Assembly: GCA_903856555.1 (NCBI GenBank)
Contig: CAIOCC010000139.1
Span: 1-10,133, forward strand
DNA from: an uncultured Bacteroidota bacterium
GTDB lineage: Bacteria; Bacteroidota; Bacteroidia; UBA7662
DNA: 10,133 nucleotides
Direction of reading: 5' to 3'
The translations under genes were made by a program, and so were the position numbers. Below are positions 6,581 to 10,133 of the stretch, one piece after another. A model generated the notes under the pieces. The model saw nothing but the letters and a program-made list of their open reading frames with translations. It ran no database searches and was not told the DNA's origin. How positions within the stretch are numbered: position 1 is the first letter of the stretch; each line of letters begins with the position of its first letter.

Positions 6581-7285
6581 TTGAGGATGGCTTCTCACAA
6601 AGGATAACACGGTTTCTGGTTCCTGTCGGGCGTATTGGCGCAGGGCCCAGCCCATGGCTTTGGCCAAGAAAAACTCCTGCGTTGTGGCTTTTTCTAAACA
6701 CATTTTGGACAATAGGTCAAAGCGGGTTTGTTCCCGAAAATCCAATTGCAGGATAAAGGCAGATCGTTGCATCCACAGGTTGGGGTGGGCGTGGAGTTCG
6801 GCGAGAACGTTTTCGAGCAGGGGGGTGTTGAGGGCAGTCACGCGTCCTGTGGAGGTCTTTTTGTTGAGTAGGTACCAGCCCAAGGCCTTCGGGGCCAGCC
6901 AGTCCACGGTGTCCCACCAACTCTTGGTTTGAATCCAACCATAAACACGTTCAATCCAATCATCACCCCAATGCTCTCGGTACCGAAGGGCCAGTTCCAT
7001 GGCGGTGTACTGAAATTCTCTTTCGGGTTGTTGCCATAACACATCGATTAGCGATGCTAGTATGGACCCATCCTGGGGTTCGCCCTTCGACGCTGCCCAG
7101 TCCTCTTGAAGGCCAACCCACAGGCCTTGCTGATGTTGACGGCGAATCGCTTGGGGCCACCCCAAAAAGTCAAAACGATTCCGCATATAGGCCGACATGG
7201 GAATCGCCTTGTCCGGATCGCCCTGCGTTTTGCTTTGGCGAATCCAATCCAAGGTAAGGGTGAGGTGCGCGCTGACCTGTTTCAA
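6536..7285 (-). CDS. alkD: DNA alkylation repair protein, AlkD-type HEAT-repeat DNA glycosylase
   Basis: A 249-aa protein close to the known AlkD length of about 237. Recognisable family segments are MSAYMRNRFDFLG (30-42), REFQYTAMELAL (89-100), KSWWDTVDWLAPKALG (121-136), LWMQRSAFILQLDFR (170-184) and EFFLAKAMGWALRQYAR (204-220). AlkD enzymes excise positively charged alkylated bases such as N7-methylguanine or N3-methyladenine without flipping the base. The tryptophan-aspartate cluster here (Trp124, Asp128), Arg174 and Trp213 correspond to the lesion-cradling residues described for the family. The start is TTG at 7283-7285, overlapping the murI stop as TTGA. An internal ATG at Met30 would remove the conserved first helix, so TTG is preferred. 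Translation is probably coupled to murI. Cytoplasmic. The 3' end overlaps the plus-strand pseudouridine synthase gene by 45 bp. Confidence 0.92.
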   Translation of the reverse strand: MKQVSAHLTLTLDWIRQSKTQGDPDKAIPMSAYMRNRFDFLGWPQAIRRQHQQGLWVGLQEDWAASKGEPQDGSILASLIDVLWQQPEREFQYTAMELALRYREHWGDDWIERVYGWIQTKSWWDTVDWLAPKALGWYLLNKKTSTGRVTALNTPLLENVLAELHAHPNLWMQRSAFILQLDFREQTRFDLLSKMCLEKATTQEFFLAKAMGWALRQYARQEPETVLSFVRSHPQLPALTRREAIKHLA

Positions 7286-8127
7286 GGTTCCAGCAATTCG
7301 ATGTGTTTGGACTGTACGTGTTGACCCCCAAATCGGGAGGCCTGACGATCAAAGCGCTGTGGTTCCTCGGTGGTGAAATACTGAATCGTGCCGCCCCGTG
7401 TCAAGGCAGCGCTCAGGTCGGGATGCCGCTGTAGGTAAAGGGCCAGCGCTTGGGCCACCAAGGGGCCTTGCTCAAAAATTCGTATGTTTTTTGGTAACAA
7501 ATCCCGAATTAATGGGGCCAGCAAAGGATAATGGGTGCAACCCAAAATCACGGCATCCATGCCCGGTGCTTTGGCGCAGAGTTCGTTCAAATCAGCCTGT
7601 ACGATGGCATTGGCCACCGGGCCTTGGAGGATGCCTTCCTCGATCAATGGAACCCAAAGGGGACAGGCCTGGGTATACAGTGTTATTTCAGGAAAAAAGT
7701 GTTCAATTTCGGTTGTGTAAGAGCCTGATTCAACGGTGCCTCGGGTGGCTAACAAGCCCAGGTGACCGCTTTGGGTGAATGCGCCGGCCCTTTCGGTGGT
7801 GGGTCTCAGGACCCCCAGCACCCGGCGTTCAGGGCCGCCGTCGTTGAATTCTTTTTGCCAAAGCGGTAAATCCACCTGTTGGATACTGCGCAGCGCTTTG
7901 GCCGAGGCGGTATTGCAGGCCACCACGACCAGGGGCGCGCCCCCTTTCAAAAGGGTATAGACCCCTTCCCGGGTAAATTGGTAAACGGTTTCAAAGGAAC
8001 GGTTGCCGTAGGGAACGCGGGCGTTATCTCCCAAGTAACACAAATCCAGGTCAGGGAGGGTTCCCCGAATTTGCTGGAGCACCGTCAGTCCCCCAAGCCC
8101 CGAATCAAAAACACCTAAGGGCCCCAT
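7282..8127 (-). CDS. murI: Glutamate racemase
   Basis: A 281-aa enzyme when started at the ATG at 8125-8127. It interconverts L- and D-glutamate, supplying D-glutamate for peptidoglycan in the cytoplasm. Motifs: N-terminal GVFDSGLGGLTVL (5-17) with Asp8 and Ser9; YLGDNARVPYG (31-41); VACNTASAKALR (69-80) with catalytic Cys71; GLLATRGTVESGSY (124-137); and ILGCTHYPLL (194-203) with the second catalytic Cys197 and His199. The open frame extends 9 codons upstream to a GTG at 8154. The ATG is preferred because AGGAGGT sits 6 nt before it and because family proteins begin a few residues before GVFDSG. The start lies 13 nt inside the end of the upstream ACMSD-like gene, and the stop overlaps the alkD start, indicating a tightly coupled operon. 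Confidence 0.97.
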   Translation of the reverse strand: MGPLGVFDSGLGGLTVLQQIRGTLPDLDLCYLGDNARVPYGNRSFETVYQFTREGVYTLLKGGAPLVVVACNTASAKALRSIQQVDLPLWQKEFNDGGPERRVLGVLRPTTERAGAFTQSGHLGLLATRGTVESGSYTTEIEHFFPEITLYTQACPLWVPLIEEGILQGPVANAIVQADLNELCAKAPGMDAVILGCTHYPLLAPLIRDLLPKNIRIFEQGPLVAQALALYLQRHPDLSAALTRGGTIQYFTTEEPQRFDRQASRFGGQHVQSKHIELLEP

Positions 8128-9140
8128 AGATCGACCTCCTCCAAATTGAGCCACTGCAGGGCGGAACGGTACAATAAATCTTTTTCTTGTTCGGGTTCCA
8201 GGTTCATGGCACGTATCAGGGTGCCTGCGCGGGATTCGCCCAATGGAAAGGGGTAATCACTGCCCAAGGCAACCCGGTTGGAGCCAACAATTTCCATGAG
8301 ATAGCGAAGCATATGGGGATCGTGCACCAGGGAGTCCACCCAGAACTTGCCCAGGTAGGAGGTCGGGTGGTGGGGATTGTCAACCGCGACCAAATCCGGA
8401 CGGGTTTCGTAACCTCGCACAATCCGGCCCAAGCCTCCGGGGAATGAGCCCCCACCGTGGGCAAAAGCCACCCTCAGGCTAGGGAACTTTTCGAAGATAC
8501 CCCCAAAGATCATCGAACAAATCGCCAAGGCCGATTCGGCCGGCATCCCAACAAGCCAGGGCAACCAATACCGGTCCATTTTTTCTTGACCAACCATATC
8601 CCAAGGGTGGACAAAGACGGAAGCACCTAACGCCTCGGCATGCGCATAAAAACCATGCAGGGCCGGGTCGTTCAAATTCCATTGGTTGATATGCGAGCCA
8701 ATTTGGACGCCGGACAATCCCAATTCCGTAACACATCGTTCCAATTCTCGGCAAGCCAGGTCTGGATCCTGCATGGGTAGGGTTCCCAAACCCAAAAAAT
8801 GACGGGGATGACGCCGCACGGTTTCGGCCAAATGATCGTTCAAAAACCGGGAGGTATCCAAGGCGTTGGCGGCCGGAGCCCAATAATGAAAAAGCACCGG
8901 AATAGTGGAAAGGACTTGAAGGTGTTCTCCCAAGTCGGTGGTTTCTCGGATACGCTCCTCCTCGTCCCAACAATTGGCTTCAATTTTTCGAAAAACACGG
9001 TCTCCTTGGACCATGAGGGCACAGGCTGGGCAGGCTCCTTCTTGGTGACGCAGGGAGATCCAATCGCCCGGTCCGTAGCGAGCTGCCCAGTCCGGTAAAT
9101 CCCGCGGAAGGATGTGGGTATGGATGTCAATGGAACGCAA
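8115..9140 (-). CDS. Amidohydrolase, 2-amino-3-carboxymuconate-6-semialdehyde decarboxylase type (ACMSD)
   Basis: Counted from a TTG start at 9138-9140, this is a 341-aa TIM-barrel protein. It carries the full ACMSD metal set: DIHTHILP (5-12) with His7 and His9, VFVHPWD (175-181) with His178, AFAHGGGSFP (225-234) with His228, and LGSDYPFPLGE (292-302) with Asp295. FRKIEANCWDEEERI (from 50) and the GRIVRGYETRPDL stretch supply Arg51 and Arg239, which match the substrate-carboxylate arginines described for this family. The reaction is zinc-dependent decarboxylation of ACMS to 2-aminomuconate semialdehyde, diverting flux away from quinolinate and NAD. The frame is open upstream to a GTG at 9200, but that start would overlap the HAAO gene by 49 bp and add a tail with no family counterpart. 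The TTG lies 11 nt after the HAAO stop and gives MRSIDIHTH, as in relatives. The upstream neighbour makes its substrate, which strongly supports the assignment. The end overlaps murI. Confidence 0.9.
   Translation of the reverse strand: MRSIDIHTHILPRDLPDWAARYGPGDWISLRHQEGACPACALMVQGDRVFRKIEANCWDEEERIRETTDLGEHLQVLSTIPVLFHYWAPAANALDTSRFLNDHLAETVRRHPRHFLGLGTLPMQDPDLACRELERCVTELGLSGVQIGSHINQWNLNDPALHGFYAHAEALGASVFVHPWDMVGQEKMDRYWLPWLVGMPAESALAICSMIFGGIFEKFPSLRVAFAHGGGSFPGGLGRIVRGYETRPDLVAVDNPHHPTSYLGKFWVDSLVHDPHMLRYLMEIVGSNRVALGSDYPFPLGESRAGTLIRAMNLEPEQEKDLLYRSALQWLNLEEVDLWGP
8134..8142 (-). promoter_or_regulatory. Strong Shine-Dalgarno for murI
   Basis: On the minus strand GGAGGAGGT ends 6 nt before the ATG at 8127. 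It is the only near-perfect anti-16S match seen before a start in this window, and it lies within the last codons of the ACMSD-like gene (coding Glu-Glu-Val). It decides the murI start in favour of ATG 8127 over GTG 8154. Confidence 0.7.
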
Positions 9141-9151
9141 ACCGGGCCTAT

Positions 9152-9682
9152 TTAGACAAAGCGGGGGTCGGTTTCCATCGAATGCCCGCAGGCCTTGCAC
9201 AAGAGTCGTTCAGGGTCTGAATAAAAAGCCTTGAAATGGGGAAGGAAATCTTTTTCGATATCGTGCAATTCAAAGTAGGCTTCGTGCAGTGGGTGATTGC
9301 AGGACTCGCAAAACCATAAGAGACCGTCGGTGAACCCCCTGCCAGCCCGCTTGCGTTCAATGACCAAGCCCAAGGAACCTTCTTCGCGTACCGGCGAATG
9401 GGGAATCTTGGCTGGACAGAGGAATAAATCGCCCGGGCCCAGTCGGTACTCGACGCATTGACCGTTTTGTTGCGTTTTGACCGTGATACAACCCTCCAAT
9501 TGATAGAAGATCTCCTCGGTTTCGTTGTAGTGGTAGTCTTTGCGGGCGTTGGGTCCGGCGACGACCATCACAATATAGTCTTCGCTCTGGGGGCTAAGGT
9601 TCTTGTTGGCGACCGGTGGCCGAAGCAAATGCCGGTTATCGGTCAGCCATTGGGTGAGGTTAAAGGGGGCAACGGGGGCCAT
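9152..9682 (-). CDS. nbaC: 3-hydroxyanthranilate 3,4-dioxygenase (HAAO)
   Basis: A 176-aa cupin from the ATG at 9680-9682, beginning MAPVAPFNLTQWLTDNRHLL as bacterial HAAOs do. It opens the ring of 3-hydroxyanthranilate with O2 to give 2-amino-3-carboxymuconate semialdehyde in the kynurenine pathway. The non-haem Fe(II) ligands are His51 and Glu57 (KDYHYNETEEIFYQ) and His95 (CPAKIPHSP). Arg47 and Arg99 fit the substrate-binding arginines. The C-terminal rubredoxin-like iron site of bacterial enzymes is present as FCESCNH (Cys125, Cys128) and LCKACGH (Cys162, Cys165). The spacing agrees with the characterised family. The open frame extends 10 codons further to a TTG at 9712, but the ATG fits the family start. 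The symbol is by analogy with the 2-nitrobenzoate pathway gene; no other nba-type gene is visible. The gene lies 44 bp after the nuclease gene and 11 nt before the likely ACMSD start. Confidence 0.97.
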   Translation of the reverse strand: MAPVAPFNLTQWLTDNRHLLRPPVANKNLSPQSEDYIVMVVAGPNARKDYHYNETEEIFYQLEGCITVKTQQNGQCVEYRLGPGDLFLCPAKIPHSPVREEGSLGLVIERKRAGRGFTDGLLWFCESCNHPLHEAYFELHDIEKDFLPHFKAFYSDPERLLCKACGHSMETDPRFV

Positions 9683-9726
9683 AGCAAAACGGTTTACCTG
9701 TCCAAAATACAACCAAACCGGTAGCC

Positions 9727-10133
9727 TCAGTCATCCTGAGATCGCTGGCAGATTCGATTAAAATCGCAATAGGTGCATTTTCGAGTGTTCGTTGTGGCTT
9801 GGAAGGAGCGGTCAGGAGCAAGCAGATCCCGCAGTTGTTGAAGCAGAAAACCTTCAAATTCTTCCAGCCGTTGGACGGTTAGAAGGCTTTGTTGGTCGAT
9901 TTCCAGCAGGCGGGGCCCGCCTTCGGCTTGTTGGAGGGGTAGGATGGCCAGTTCCAAGCCCTGGGCATAGGCCTCTGGTTCCGAGCGATAGGCCATCCAC
10001 GCATAACACATTAGTTGGAAAGCCTTGCTGTGTTCGCCGTCAAAACATGTTTCGACGCTTTTGATCCGCAATTCGCTGGCATTGTTTTTGAGGATACCTG
10101 ATTTGAAATCAACAATGCGCGTTCGGCCGTTTA
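9727..10133 (-). CDS. PD-(D/E)XK nuclease, RecB/AddB-like, C-terminal part (runs off window)
   Basis: The last roughly 135 codons of a larger protein whose 5' part lies beyond the window end; the frame stays open to the edge. GRTRIVDFKSG contains the D-x-K part of the RecB-type nuclease motif (catalytic Asp and Lys). KAFQLMCYAWM contains the Q-x-x-x-Y motif of the same fold. The C-terminus KCTYCDFNRICQR is the C-x2-C-x5-C cluster that, with one cysteine further upstream, binds a 4Fe-4S cluster in AddB- and Cas4-like nucleases. The likely role is a double-strand-break-processing helicase-nuclease subunit (AddB-like). A stand-alone RecB-family exonuclease cannot be excluded without the missing part. 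The TGA at 9727-9729 is 44 bp before the HAAO start, same strand, so it may head the same transcript. Confidence 0.85.
   Translation of the reverse strand, partial: NGRTRIVDFKSGILKNNASELRIKSVETCFDGEHSKAFQLMCYAWMAYRSEPEAYAQGLELAILPLQQAEGGPRLLEIDQQSLLTVQRLEEFEGFLLQQLRDLLAPDRSFQATTNTRKCTYCDFNRICQRSQDD

Noticed and set aside
7398..7778. Plus-strand open frame of 126 codons opposite murI
   Set aside because: It lies fully antisense to murI, which has both catalytic cysteine motifs; no recognisable domain.
8479..8973. Minus-strand open frame of 164 codons inside the ACMSD-like gene in another frame
   Set aside because: The in-frame ACMSD reading contains all metal ligands; the alternative has no motif or plausible start context.
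9683..9726. Promoter for HAAO based on GTATTTTG in the 44-bp gap
   Set aside because: No -33 TTG lies at 19-21 bp upstream and the -7 match is poor; read-through from the nuclease gene is equally likely.
1..10133. Mobile element, CRISPR array, tRNA or toxin-antitoxin system
   Set aside because: No transposase or integrase, direct repeat array, cloverleaf-like sequence or small paired genes could be found; nearly all DNA is accounted for by housekeeping or metabolic genes.

Overview
This window looks like ordinary chromosome from a member of the Bacteroidota with moderate to fairly high GC for that phylum. The taxonomic reading is inference. It rests on a Bacteroidota-like DnaK with the C-terminal tail DVTDVDYEEVK, a Bacteroidota-style PanB signature (GDSASNVMAGHETTLPIT), two large secreted lipoproteins of the kind common in that phylum, and weak or absent Shine-Dalgarno sequences before most genes. 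No RNA gene, insertion sequence, prophage, CRISPR array or long repeat is visible.

Left block (1-4896, all minus strand). Reading 5' to 3' on the minus strand: a DUF4249-like lipoprotein gene (start near 4896), a 135-bp gap, dnaK, a second unknown lipoprotein gene 5 nt after dnaK, then the first 55 codons of purN, overlapping the lipoprotein gene by 16 nt and leaving the window. The tight spacing of dnaK, lipoprotein gene and purN suggests one transcript. The lipoprotein combines beta-sandwich-like repeats with a possible Rossmann-like or GATase-like domain and is the least understood large protein here.

Middle block (5010-6580, plus strand). panB (first step of pantothenate and CoA synthesis) starts divergently from the DUF4249-like gene across a 113-bp intergenic region. 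It is followed 47 bp later by a small stand-alone RluA-family pseudouridine synthase. The synthase gene overlaps tail-to-tail by 45 bp with alkD on the other strand.

Right block (6536-10133, all minus strand). In transcription order: the C-terminal end of a RecB/AddB-like PD-(D/E)XK nuclease with iron-sulfur-type cysteines; 3-hydroxyanthranilate 3,4-dioxygenase (HAAO); an ACMSD-type amidohydrolase; glutamate racemase (murI); and an AlkD-type DNA glycosylase. The last four are packed with gaps or overlaps of a few to 44 nt and are probably co-transcribed. HAAO and ACMSD are consecutive enzymes of the kynurenine branch of tryptophan catabolism: HAAO makes 2-amino-3-carboxymuconate semialdehyde (ACMS), and ACMSD decarboxylates it before it can cyclise to quinolinate. 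Both keep every expected metal ligand.

Several starts in the window are non-ATG or differ from the longest open frame: the DUF4249-like gene (TTG), alkD (TTG), ACMSD (probably TTG at 9140), murI (ATG at 8127 behind a strong Shine-Dalgarno) and HAAO (ATG at 9682). I see no convincing new biological system. The most useful leads are the dnaK-linked lipoprotein, the HAAO-ACMSD pair inside a cell-wall and DNA-repair gene string, and possible control elements upstream of dnaK.
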